A stretch of DNA of 64,000 nucleotides from CAYXTW01 sp964452645 (GTDB taxonomy: Bacteria > Zixibacteria > MSB-5A5 > GN15 > PGXB01): contig CAYVMO010000009.1 of assembly GCA_964452645.1 (NCBI GenBank), positions 46,877 through 110,876 on the forward strand, given 5' to 3'. How positions within the stretch are numbered: the first letter of the stretch is position 1; each line of letters starts with the position of its first letter. The position numbers were made by a program, and so were the translations under genes. Below, one piece after another: positions 17,717-26,946 of this stretch. Under the pieces are notes generated by a model. The model searched no databases, was not told where the DNA came from, and saw only the letters and a program-made list of their open reading frames with translations.

Positions 17717-20080
17717 ATGAAACGTGTTTTCTTATGTTTAATGGTGTTTTCGCTTGCAATTATATCCGGATCGGCTAATGCAATGACGGTTCGGGCCGAG
17801 GCATCTCCAGAATTACTTCCCGGTTTGCTCGAGATCGGACAGCCGTTCGTGATAGAAATTTATATGAACAACAATGATACTGTATGGGGCGAAAATCCGG
17901 TCACCGGATACCGTCTATCATACAGTATGCCTTTTGCTTTCTATAGTCCCGATGCCAGTATCGCCAATATCACCCATATCGATGTCGGTGGCTCCGGACC
18001 AACCGGTAATATTGAGGTTTTAAATGGCTTTGAGGCCTTTTGGGGTATGTTCTGGTTGGTTACGCCTTGGAGTTATGATGGCAGCTTGCCTGATTCCATT
18101 AATTTCACCGGAATCGGCAGTGCCGCCACCGGCTGGCCCTATAATCTTGGCGAGTTGCCGTATTACCGTTTCCATTTTCAGGGCGATGAAGAAGGGACAT
18201 TCTGTATTGATTCCATCGGTGGCCGAACAGCATCCTATGATTGGCTACTTTACCCGCCATCACCGGATTTCAACGGACCTTATTGCTGGGAAATAGGGAC
18301 CCTGCCGACTAATCCCGAAATCGGCGTCGAACCGGATTCCATGATTTTTGAGGGCGTCACCGGACAATCTTCACCCCCCGCCCAAACATTAACCATAACC
18401 AATACTGGCGTGGGGACCCTCAATTGGACGGCCAGTTGGAATTCAGCCTGGCTGAGTGTCTCACCGGCATTCGGTACTGCCCCGTCCAACGTCTCGGTCT
18501 TTGCCAATTCAACCGGATTATCCACGGGCACGTATTATGATACGATTACCGTCTCTGATCCCAATGCCACCAATAACCCGGTATTAGTCCCGATAACATT
18601 GACATTGCAGGAGCCGCCTCCGACCATCGACCTGTCTGATGATTTCTTTAATTTCTTTGCCATCGCCGATTCATCAAATCCCGATGATCAATTTCTGACC
18701 GTATACAATACCGGCGGAAGTACTCTCGATTGGACAGCAAGTAATTCGCAAACTTGGCTGACGATTCTGCCGACATCAGGTTCCGATGGTACTACCATTA
18801 CTTTGTCGGTTGATATAACCGGATTATCTTATGGTGTTTACTGGGACACCATTGTCGTTACCGATCCGGCGGCGACGAACGATCCGCAAATCGCCGTAGC
18901 AAGATTGGAAATTTCTTCAAGTCTGCCTCTTCTGGGCGTTGATCCCGACTTTTTATATGTGGTTGTTGATGTCGATGATCCTTTCCCGGATAACCGGCAG
19001 TTTCTGGTCTATAACCAGGGTGCCGGTTCGATGAATTACTACGTGGAGGAAACCTCGAATAAGATTATCAGCCTTACGCCCGATTCAGGGAGTGTTCCCC
19101 AGGCAGTAACAATACAGTTTGATTCCATTCCCGGTTTAGAAGGCATGAATTTGTTTGATACGATTCGGGTGTATTCTGATGAGGCCAGCAATTCGCCTTT
19201 AACAGTTGTCATACAATATCATCTGCTCAGCAATCCGGCGATAATCATTGCCAATCGCGATACGCTTTTCGAAGAATTGTACGAATGCGGTCAGGGAATC
19301 GATCCGCCCGTGCTTAAGAAGTTGACAATTTATAACGGTGGCGGAGAATCATTCGATTTCAACATAGAACATTTTGCCGACTGGCTGTCCCTTAATCCAT
19401 CGTCCGGAACGGCGCCTAAGACCATCACTCTGAAATACGATTATCGGTCATTGTCGCCGGGAATATATTATGATTCCCTTATCATATCGGCTATAAATGC
19501 CATTAACAATCCTCTGGTCGTGTACGTTGTCCTGACTATTTTGCCAACTGATATGACGCCGGAAGTTTATATTGATTATGAAGAGGATACGCTTATTTTT
19601 GCGGCGCAGGAGGAAAGAGAAGGTAAGGAGTATTTTGTTCAGGTAAACAACGTGAATCCCGGTTGCATGGATTGGCTTCTCGAAGAAAGTATCCCGTGGA
19701 TTAATCTTTATATCGACTCATCGAATAACAAGACCTATCCCTGGGAAATAAAGTTCATTCCCAATGGCTTCGGATATACTATAGATGAGTATAATGACTC
19801 CGGTTTTATTACATCATCGACCGCGTCGAATACACCCCTGAAATTGAATTTCAGAAATTACGTATGGAAATTCCATGGTGACCTTAACTGGGACGGTATG
19901 GTAAATATCTTAGACGTAGCCTACTTCATAAAGTATCTTTATAAATTTGGCCCGCAGCCGTTTCCGGAACGAGTTGTAGGCGATTGCAATTGCGATCGAA
20001 AAGTGGATATTCTCGATATTGCCGCCATTATTGATTACCTGTATTATGGCGCCGGACCGCTCTGCGGCAATCCGTATTAG
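17717..20080 (+). CDS. Secreted protein: shared N-module, BACON-like repeats, dockerin
   Basis: This 787-aa protein begins with a signal peptide (hydrophobic core then GSANA at about residue 22). Residues 23-195 form a module almost repeated in the 1648-aa protein at 44444-49390: YMNNNDTV, then GYRLSYSMPFAFYSPDAS, then PSPDFNGPYCW. Four or more BACON-like Ig repeats follow (VSVSPAFGTAPSNV-type 'W...SP.SG..P' then 'G.YYDTI.V..P.A.N'), typical of surface proteins that bind glycans or mucins. The C-terminus is a two-repeat dockerin (GDLNWDGMVNILD and GDCNCDRKVDILD). GGAGGGTGAG precedes the ATG. The protein is expected on the cell surface; its ligand is unknown. Confidence 0.87.
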   Translation: MKRVFLCLMVFSLAIISGSANAMTVRAEASPELLPGLLEIGQPFVIEIYMNNNDTVWGENPVTGYRLSYSMPFAFYSPDASIANITHIDVGGSGPTGNIEVLNGFEAFWGMFWLVTPWSYDGSLPDSINFTGIGSAATGWPYNLGELPYYRFHFQGDEEGTFCIDSIGGRTASYDWLLYPPSPDFNGPYCWEIGTLPTNPEIGVEPDSMIFEGVTGQSSPPAQTLTITNTGVGTLNWTASWNSAWLSVSPAFGTAPSNVSVFANSTGLSTGTYYDTITVSDPNATNNPVLVPITLTLQEPPPTIDLSDDFFNFFAIADSSNPDDQFLTVYNTGGSTLDWTASNSQTWLTILPTSGSDGTTITLSVDITGLSYGVYWDTIVVTDPAATNDPQIAVARLEISSSLPLLGVDPDFLYVVVDVDDPFPDNRQFLVYNQGAGSMNYYVEETSNKIISLTPDSGSVPQAVTIQFDSIPGLEGMNLFDTIRVYSDEASNSPLTVVIQYHLLSNPAIIIANRDTLFEELYECGQGIDPPVLKKLTIYNGGGESFDFNIEHFADWLSLNPSSGTAPKTITLKYDYRSLSPGIYYDSLIISAINAINNPLVVYVVLTILPTDMTPEVYIDYEEDTLIFAAQEEREGKEYFVQVNNVNPGCMDWLLEESIPWINLYIDSSNNKTYPWEIKFIPNGFGYTIDEYNDSGFITSSTASNTPLKLNFRNYVWKFHGDLNWDGMVNILDVAYFIKYLYKFGPQPFPERVVGDCNCDRKVDILDIAAIIDYLYYGAGPLCGNPY

Positions 20081-20104
20081 CCATATAGGTACATTCAATG
20101 ATTT

Positions 20105-20138
20105 AAATCGCCGCCGTTCAAACGGCGGCGATTTTTTC
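20105..20138 (+). terminator. Intrinsic terminator after the 17717 gene
   Basis: ATCGCCGCCGT pairs with ACGGCGGCGAT around TCAA, an 11-bp GC-rich stem followed by TTTTTT. Confidence 0.93.
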
Positions 20139-20214
20139 TATGAAATTTGTTGGATTTATCAGGTAATTTGATAAAAAGTGGCTCTTATAATCCGACAAAA
20201 TAAGATATAAGTTC

Positions 20215-20242
20215 TTGACATAATTGGAAATAGAAGTATTTT
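20215..20242 (+). promoter_or_regulatory. Promoter of the M1 peptidase gene
   Basis: TTGACA (20215-20220), a 16-base spacer and TATTTT (20237-20242), located about 80 bases before the coding start. Confidence 0.55.
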
Positions 20243-20320
20243 TCGGTGGTACTGCAACAAAACAAAGAATAAATTGTTTTGTTAATTAAGCCTTAACCGC
20301 CGCAAATGATGAGGATTAAA

Positions 20321-22549
20321 ATGTCTTTTAAACGCAAGTTACTTACTGCTGTTTTAATCTTGATTTTTAGTTACCTGCCAATATCAGCCATTGACAAATA
20401 TAATGATGACACCGATTACAGCCAATTGCCGGCATCGGAAATCCATAAGATAATGGGTGAAGCCAAAGCCCGCCAGTTGGAAAAGTCACGGCAATTCGCT
20501 GCCTCGGCACCAAAATCGACGCCTGCTTACGATCAAACTGAATTTGATGTGAATTACTATCGAATTGAATTACGGGTTGATATCCCGGATGAAATCATCT
20601 ATGGGGTGGTTACGATGGAGGCAAAATCGAATGTCGACGGGCTCGATTCGGTGGCGATTGATTTATATCCCACTATGGTTGTCGATTCCGTATACAATTC
20701 GGCCGGGTTGCTGGGGTATTATCACCTGCAAACGGTCAATGTCGAGCTTGATCGGCTTTATAATACCGGCGAGACATTTTCGGTAACGATAAGCTATAGC
20801 GGTCATCCGACCGGTTCGGGTCTGGACGGTTTTTCCTTTGATGTTTATAATGGAAATCCGGTGGTGGCGTCGTTATCGGAGCCCTATGCGGCGCGAAGCT
20901 GGTGGCCATGTAAAGATCGCCCGGATGACAAAGCCGATTCGCTGGATATTTTTGTCACCTGTGACACCGCTTATTATTGTGCCTCCAATGGCAACCTGAT
21001 TGACACGACTCAAAATGGTGACGGGACGTGGACATTTAATTATGAAGTTCGATATCCGATTACGACTTATCTTTTTTCGGTGGCCATTTCGAAATATACT
21101 GTCTGGTATGACTGGTATCATTATGGTGATAATGATTCCATGATAATAGTAAATCATGTATATCCGGATAAGTATGTAACATCTTTAGGTTCATACGGGA
21201 TTGCACCCGAGGCAATCGGCATTTACGCCGGTTTGTTCGGTGAGTATCCGTTTGTTAACGAAAAATATGGCCACGCTAATTTCGAATGGTCGGGAGCGAT
21301 GGAACATCAAACGGTGTCATCGATGGGCGGCGGCAATTTCGCTTTTACGATCCCGGTAATTGTCCATGAATTATCGCACCAGTGGTGGGGCGACATGATT
21401 ACCTGTAATAACTGGCATGAAATCTGGCTCAATGAAGGTTTTGCGTCTTACTGTGAGGCGTTGTATTATGAGGTTCTCAACGGGGCCAGCGCCTATCACA
21501 CTTACATGGCCTCGATGGCTTATACGGCCGGAGGCACGATTTATATCTATGACACGACCAATGCCTATAATATTTTCAGTTCGCGCGTGTATGACAAGGG
21601 GGCCTGGGTTTTGCATATGTTGAGACACGTTGTAGGCGATTCGACATTTTTTGAATGTCTTCGGGCCTATTATAATAGTGCTCATCAGTACGGCGACGCT
21701 ACGACCGAGGATTTTAAAAATATCTGCGAGTCGGTCTCGGGGACGGATTTGGATTATTTCTTTGACGAATGGATTTATGGTGAATATTACCCGCGTTATT
21801 ATTGGTCATATTACAGCCAGCTTGATCCGACCGATAGCAGTTATTGGAATTATATCAGGATAATGCAGACTCAGGGAACAAGTCCTCTGGTTTTCACGAT
21901 GCCGATTGATCTCGTTTTTACATCAGACAGCGGCGTCGATACGAGCGTTATATTCAACGATGTGGGCGATGGCATTTATATCGTCAAAACCGGTGACCAT
22001 CCGGTCGATATCGAATTTGACCCCGATTCCTGGATCCTACGATATCGTCAGCACACTTCATGGATTTATAGTTTGATTCCTTTTCCACTGGATAGCGGTA
22101 TACAATTAATTTCATATCTCGATTCAATCGTAGCCAGAGGCGGATCAAATCAGCATTATTTCGGTCTGGTTTCCGGATCATTGCCGACCGGACTGGAACT
22201 GGATACGTTGACCGGGCATATATCCGGCATTCCGTTTGATACCGGATTGTTTGAATTCGAAGTCTACGCTACCGACCGATATAGCTCTTCGGCCGATACG
22301 GCCAATTATACGATTTATATCGAAGAGGGCGATGCTCTGGCGGGCGATGCCAATGATGATGGCGATGTGAATATTTTTGATATAACCGGTTTGATAAGTT
22401 ATCTATATCTGGAAGGAGCGCCGCCGCCGATTCCGGCGCAGGCCGATCCTAATCATGACTGTATCATAAATATTTTCGATATTACCTATCTTATTGACTT
22501 TTTGTATCTGGAGGGTCCGCCGCCCCAGCTTGGCTGCGCCACTCTCTGA
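20321..22549 (+). CDS. Secreted M1-family zinc aminopeptidase with Ig-like and dockerin domains
   Basis: With the ATG at 20321 (GAGG six bases upstream; in-frame ATGs at 20306 and 20309 lack a good site) the product has 742 residues. A signal peptide ends near PISA. The M1 catalytic domain shows the exopeptidase motif as GAMEH and the zinc site HELSH (His349, His353) with Glu372 in NEGF, the canonical HExxH-18-E. After about residue 590 comes a putative Ig-like domain (LPTGLELDTLTGHISGIP, He_PIG type). A two-repeat dockerin follows (GDANDDGDVNIFD, then DPNHDCIINIFD). It probably removes N-terminal residues from peptides outside the cell while tethered to a surface complex. The tethering is inference. 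Confidence 0.92.
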   Translation: MSFKRKLLTAVLILIFSYLPISAIDKYNDDTDYSQLPASEIHKIMGEAKARQLEKSRQFAASAPKSTPAYDQTEFDVNYYRIELRVDIPDEIIYGVVTMEAKSNVDGLDSVAIDLYPTMVVDSVYNSAGLLGYYHLQTVNVELDRLYNTGETFSVTISYSGHPTGSGLDGFSFDVYNGNPVVASLSEPYAARSWWPCKDRPDDKADSLDIFVTCDTAYYCASNGNLIDTTQNGDGTWTFNYEVRYPITTYLFSVAISKYTVWYDWYHYGDNDSMIIVNHVYPDKYVTSLGSYGIAPEAIGIYAGLFGEYPFVNEKYGHANFEWSGAMEHQTVSSMGGGNFAFTIPVIVHELSHQWWGDMITCNNWHEIWLNEGFASYCEALYYEVLNGASAYHTYMASMAYTAGGTIYIYDTTNAYNIFSSRVYDKGAWVLHMLRHVVGDSTFFECLRAYYNSAHQYGDATTEDFKNICESVSGTDLDYFFDEWIYGEYYPRYYWSYYSQLDPTDSSYWNYIRIMQTQGTSPLVFTMPIDLVFTSDSGVDTSVIFNDVGDGIYIVKTGDHPVDIEFDPDSWILRYRQHTSWIYSLIPFPLDSGIQLISYLDSIVARGGSNQHYFGLVSGSLPTGLELDTLTGHISGIPFDTGLFEFEVYATDRYSSSADTANYTIYIEEGDALAGDANDDGDVNIFDITGLISYLYLEGAPPPIPAQADPNHDCIINIFDITYLIDFLYLEGPPPQLGCATL

Positions 22550-22674
22550 CAGGGATACGTCCGGATAAATCGCATTCGCGGATTCAATATTTGACTTTGC
22601 ATTAACAAATATAATCTTTATCTTTATACCCGTGAAACATTTATACCGGCCGTTAAACCGGGGAATCCGGGCAC

Positions 22675-23979
22675 ATGGGAAGTAGTTATAAAATATTGAC
22701 GTTCGGGTGTCAGATGAATCTGGCCGATTCAGGCACGCTCACGACGGTGTTGAATGCCCGGGGTTACGAGCCGGCTGAATATGAGAATCAGGCCGACGTC
22801 ATCATTCTGAATACCTGTTCGGTCAGGCAAAAGGCGGAAGAGCGGGTTTTTGGGCGGCTGGCCGAGTTAAGTGCCTTAAAAAAGAAGGATTCTTCGAAAA
22901 AAATAGTTGTCGTCGGGTGCATGGCGCAACGTCTGGCCGGAGAAATCCTTAAACGAGCGCCGTATGTTGATATAATTTTGGGCACCGACCGGCTGCTTGA
23001 CCTCCCCCGATATCTCGAAAACGGCAGGATGCATGGAAGTTCGATCATTCATACCGAATTCGGCCATGAAAATTATGATGAAATTATCCCCGCTCAGGAC
23101 AGCCAATTTAGCGCTTTCGTGACTATCTCGCGCGGATGCGATAATTATTGTACTTATTGCATAGTGCCATACGTCAGGGGGCGGGAACGCTCTTACCCGA
23201 TGGCCGGCATATTAAATCGGATAAATAATCTGGTTGAGCATGGGGCTTTTGAGATAATGCTCCTGGGTCAGAACGTCAATTCATATAACGACAGCGACGC
23301 CGATTTCCCGGAATTGCTTAAAAAAGCGGCGACGGAGACTGATATAAAGAGAATTCGCTTTATGACCTCGCATCCGAAAGATATGTCGCCGAAACTGATT
23401 GAGACGATTGCCTCACAACCGAAAATGATGGCACATGTTCATCTTCCACTGCAATCGGCATCGGACCGGATATTAAAAAAGATGGGACGCGGGTATACAT
23501 TCGAACATTATTTATCATTAACGGAGCAAATAAATAAAGTGGTTCCGGATATAGCGTTAACGACCGACCTTATAGTCGGCTTTCCGACCGAAACCGAAGC
23601 GGAATTTCAGGAAACGCTCGACGCCGTGAAAACGATAAAATTTGATTCGGCCTTTATGTTTCGCTATTCGCCGAGGGAAGGGACGGCCGCGGCGAAGCTT
23701 GCAGACGATATCCCTGAACCGGAAAAAATCCGCCGGCTGACAAAATTAATCGCGCTGCAAAAGGATGTCGCTTTTGAAAAAAATCAATCCGAAGTGGGAA
23801 AAATCAGATCAGTCCTGGTCGATGGCTTATCCCGCCGAAACAAAAAAATGTTGAAGGGCAAAACCGAAGGAAATAAAACTATTCTTTTTAAAGCCCCACT
23901 TGAATATATTGGATCTATAAGAAATATTAAAGTGGAAAGCGCCGATAGCTGGACGCTGCACGGCCGCGTGGTTGCTTGA
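22675..23979 (+). CDS. miaB: tRNA-2-methylthio-N6-dimethylallyladenosine synthase MiaB
   Basis: This 434-aa radical-SAM methylthiotransferase carries three N-terminal cluster cysteines (FGCQMN, NTCSVR, VGCMAQ) and the radical-SAM triad Cys155, Cys159, Cys162 in GCDNYCTYCIVPYVRGRE. A C-terminal TRAM domain spans about 370-430. The sequence IVPYVRGRERS and the length fit MiaB rather than RimO or MtaB. It methylthiolates i6A at position 37 of tRNAs reading UNN codons, using SAM twice. The gene is followed after one base by a signalling protein gene, so the two are probably co-transcribed. Confidence 0.93.
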   Translation: MGSSYKILTFGCQMNLADSGTLTTVLNARGYEPAEYENQADVIILNTCSVRQKAEERVFGRLAELSALKKKDSSKKIVVVGCMAQRLAGEILKRAPYVDIILGTDRLLDLPRYLENGRMHGSSIIHTEFGHENYDEIIPAQDSQFSAFVTISRGCDNYCTYCIVPYVRGRERSYPMAGILNRINNLVEHGAFEIMLLGQNVNSYNDSDADFPELLKKAATETDIKRIRFMTSHPKDMSPKLIETIASQPKMMAHVHLPLQSASDRILKKMGRGYTFEHYLSLTEQINKVVPDIALTTDLIVGFPTETEAEFQETLDAVKTIKFDSAFMFRYSPREGTAAAKLADDIPEPEKIRRLTKLIALQKDVAFEKNQSEVGKIRSVLVDGLSRRNKKMLKGKTEGNKTILFKAPLEYIGSIRNIKVESADSWTLHGRVVA

Positions 23980-23980
23980 T

Positions 23981-26899
23981 ATGTCGATGGCACAGATTAT
24001 CTCGATTTTATATCCGATAATTACAATTGCGCTATCGATTTTTACCGTCTATCGATTAAAAGTCGGACGGACACAAAATGCTGCGGGAAGTGGATTCATC
24101 TACACCGGTCTGGTGTTGATTTTCGCCTCGTCGCTTATTAATCTGTTAACTCAGCACCCGGACTATTCCATTTGGTTTCTGGCCGGTGTTTATCCAATTA
24201 TCGATCTCTCGATTTTTCTATTCCTGATCGCCGGGGCTGTACTTTTTCTAACCGGCCTGGCTTTGTTTTTCAGTTTTTGGGGGGATCGCGACATTGAGGT
24301 TGCCAATCATCTGGAGAAACTCAAACTTCTTGATAATATTCAGCTGGAAAGCCGCTATCCTCAGCCGTTGCCGGAATTGCTCGACAGGGCTTTGAAGAGC
24401 ATTCTGGGCGGAATGGGTGAAGAGGCCGGCGCTGTCTTTCTGTTAAACCGAATGCAAAGAAAATTTGTCTTGGTCACCGGCGTCGGTTTGACGAAAGAAG
24501 AAACGACATTGCTTGAGTACTACCCGTACGGCAGAAATATTATCACACAAGCCATCGAAGATGAATCGCCGATGGTGTCATCCGATTTCAGATCTCTGGG
24601 CGGCAGAGCCCAGCTGGCGGTATCGAAGTTCCGGTCGATACTGGTTATGCCAATGATATCGGGCCGCAATCGCCTGGGAGCATTGATATTCTTTTCCACC
24701 GAAGAGCGGCATTATTCACGGGAATATATTTCAATTATCTCACCGATTTGCGAGTGGTTATCGGAAAAAATCGAAGTTAGCCGTCTCGGACGGGATATGA
24801 AAAAAAGCTCGGCCGAGATTGAAGCCAGACGTCGACAGTTTGATGACTTTTTCAGGAAACTGGGGAATATTCTGAAATTCGAGGGCGAAATGCCGTTACC
24901 TTCTGAATTCGCCGGGCGATGTGTCGGTTTCATAGACTGCGAAGAGGTCTGGCTGCTCGGTCTTGTTAACGGCAAACTCAGCTTCTATGGCGGATCGGAG
25001 AGCGTTGCCGATTTTTCCGAGAATTTTAAAACAGCGATAATAAACTCGTTGGCGCAAAACAAGGCGGTTATTCTTAATCAGGAAAGCATTGATGAGGCCG
25101 GCAATTCGTTTATTTCCAGATCCACTCTCCTGTTGCCGGCCGACAATAAGGGCAATGCCATTATGTTACGGAAAAGCGGTGGCGCCATCTCTGTCGATGA
25201 CGAGGAATTGCATGCGTTGGAAATGATTGCCGACGTGGCCGGCATGGTGATTTACCACTCGACAACTCGGACAGTTAGTTTATCGCGCAGCCGGGGATTG
25301 GAAACATTAGCCGGAGTACTTCACTCGACGATTTCAAAATCACATCCGGAAAAAGATATTCGGAGTTTTACCGAAAAAATCAGGGAAATAATATCCGATA
25401 ATACGGTGCTGCTGCTATTTCGGCGAAATGGAAAGCGTTACGAGGTGTTCAGCTCCAATGTGGACTCTGAAGTTATGAATGAATTGTCTGTTGCTATCGG
25501 TGAGGGGAGCACCGGCCGGACGGCGGTCTTGCGTTCTGAAGCGGCCTTTTTTGATGTGCGCACTGTGGCGGATAATCTGGCCCAATATGATGAGGAAAAT
25601 CGAAATTGTTTGTTTAAAATATTTGAAGAAAAAAGGCAACCCGTATTCCAGGCCGATTACCCTATTCTAATGAATAACAACGTCGAATTTATTGTAACGC
25701 TTTTTGATTTTAAAGAGTCACCGTCGGAAAACATGGAATTGCACAGGCTGATTTCGCTGCTGGTGGCGCTTCTCAATCTAAGAATAGAAATTACTTTTAC
25801 ACCGGGATTAGTAAAAGGAGCGACGCCGGTCGCTTCGGAGAATAATCTTTTCGGAGAGAAAATAAATGAGATAAATAACAGCCTTTCAGCCATCTCCGGT
25901 TATTGTCAGTTGGGTGCACGCGATCCCAATATTTCGGGCAAGGCGGCGGCCGCTTTTGATTCGATCCTGGCACAAACCGAGGAGTTGGCCGAAAGTCTTA
26001 ACCAGTTTGTATCCGAAAAGCAGATACGGCAGGCCGATTCCGAGCAGCGGGCCGACCCGAGCGGGACAATCCGGGATGTATTCGAAAAGAACAGTATTTC
26101 CGGAAATCTTCATATGATCGAAGGTAAACCGTATCCGGTTAACCTGGATTTGCATGACGTTCCGGTGATCGACGCTCGACAGCGTGATTTCGCGAATTTC
26201 GTCAATAATGCCGCCGGGGCATTTGCGGAAAACGTCGACGAGGACGAGATTATCAGTGTCAGTACATATTCGCGTGACGGTTTTACTTACTTGGATATCT
26301 CGAAACATCGGGATAATTTTCCTCCGGTTGAAGCGGTCGCCGGATTTGGCAATTATCTTCAGCCGCGGACGGCAGAGAATCATATTAAGAATCCCGGGCT
26401 CCTCCGCATGCTCGCGAGTTTTTCAGGGGAATTCGCCTTTGACAGGCACAGCCGCAAATCGTCATATTTTTCGTTTCGTTTTCCGCAGACATTTAAATCA
26501 GCGCCGACTAAATCGGTCACCAGAATAGACGCGCCGAATATTCTTGCAGTTGATGATCAGGCCGTTATTCTCGATCTTCTGGCGGGCATGTGCCAGTCTT
26601 TGGGTTATGGAATATTAACCGCCCGCGACGGGGACGAGGGATTGAAGGTCTTCGAAGGTCATCGACCCGATATAGTCATCACCGATCTGGCCATGCCCCG
26701 GATGTCCGGCTGGGAATTGGCCTCCCGGATAAAGGCAATTTCGCCCGAAACGCCGATTATACTGATAACCGGCTGGGGGGTATCTGTGGACGAAGAAAAT
26801 ATGAAGCGAGCCGGTGTCGACTTTATTCTTCGCAAGCCGTTTCGCCTGGAACAGCTTTCGGAAATGATAACAAAAATCAGATTTTCCCGCATCGATTAG
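23981..26899 (+). CDS. Membrane GAF protein with degenerate kinase core and receiver domain
   Basis: This protein of about 972 aa starts one base after the miaB stop (ATG at 23981). Three or four N-terminal spans (to about residue 100) precede GAF-like regions at about 125-260 and 440-590. A kinase-like segment follows, FGEKINEINNSLSAISGYCQL, in which the phospho-accepting histidine region of HisKA is replaced by Glu/Asn. The ATPase-like region has FVNNAAGAF as an N-box trace, but its glycine boxes are poor. The C-terminal receiver domain is intact: VDDQ acid pair, Asp902 in VITDLAMP, Thr in LITGWG and Lys in RKPF. It probably works as a sensor scaffold whose receiver is phosphorylated by another kinase. 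The partner is unknown. Confidence 0.8.
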   Translation: MSMAQIISILYPIITIALSIFTVYRLKVGRTQNAAGSGFIYTGLVLIFASSLINLLTQHPDYSIWFLAGVYPIIDLSIFLFLIAGAVLFLTGLALFFSFWGDRDIEVANHLEKLKLLDNIQLESRYPQPLPELLDRALKSILGGMGEEAGAVFLLNRMQRKFVLVTGVGLTKEETTLLEYYPYGRNIITQAIEDESPMVSSDFRSLGGRAQLAVSKFRSILVMPMISGRNRLGALIFFSTEERHYSREYISIISPICEWLSEKIEVSRLGRDMKKSSAEIEARRRQFDDFFRKLGNILKFEGEMPLPSEFAGRCVGFIDCEEVWLLGLVNGKLSFYGGSESVADFSENFKTAIINSLAQNKAVILNQESIDEAGNSFISRSTLLLPADNKGNAIMLRKSGGAISVDDEELHALEMIADVAGMVIYHSTTRTVSLSRSRGLETLAGVLHSTISKSHPEKDIRSFTEKIREIISDNTVLLLFRRNGKRYEVFSSNVDSEVMNELSVAIGEGSTGRTAVLRSEAAFFDVRTVADNLAQYDEENRNCLFKIFEEKRQPVFQADYPILMNNNVEFIVTLFDFKESPSENMELHRLISLLVALLNLRIEITFTPGLVKGATPVASENNLFGEKINEINNSLSAISGYCQLGARDPNISGKAAAAFDSILAQTEELAESLNQFVSEKQIRQADSEQRADPSGTIRDVFEKNSISGNLHMIEGKPYPVNLDLHDVPVIDARQRDFANFVNNAAGAFAENVDEDEIISVSTYSRDGFTYLDISKHRDNFPPVEAVAGFGNYLQPRTAENHIKNPGLLRMLASFSGEFAFDRHSRKSSYFSFRFPQTFKSAPTKSVTRIDAPNILAVDDQAVILDLLAGMCQSLGYGILTARDGDEGLKVFEGHRPDIVITDLAMPRMSGWELASRIKAISPETPIILITGWGVSVDEENMKRAGVDFILRKPFRLEQLSEMITKIRFSRID

Positions 26900-26946
26900 C
26901 TTATTTCCGCTTGATATTTATCTCCGTTTTCCGATGAATATAATGT

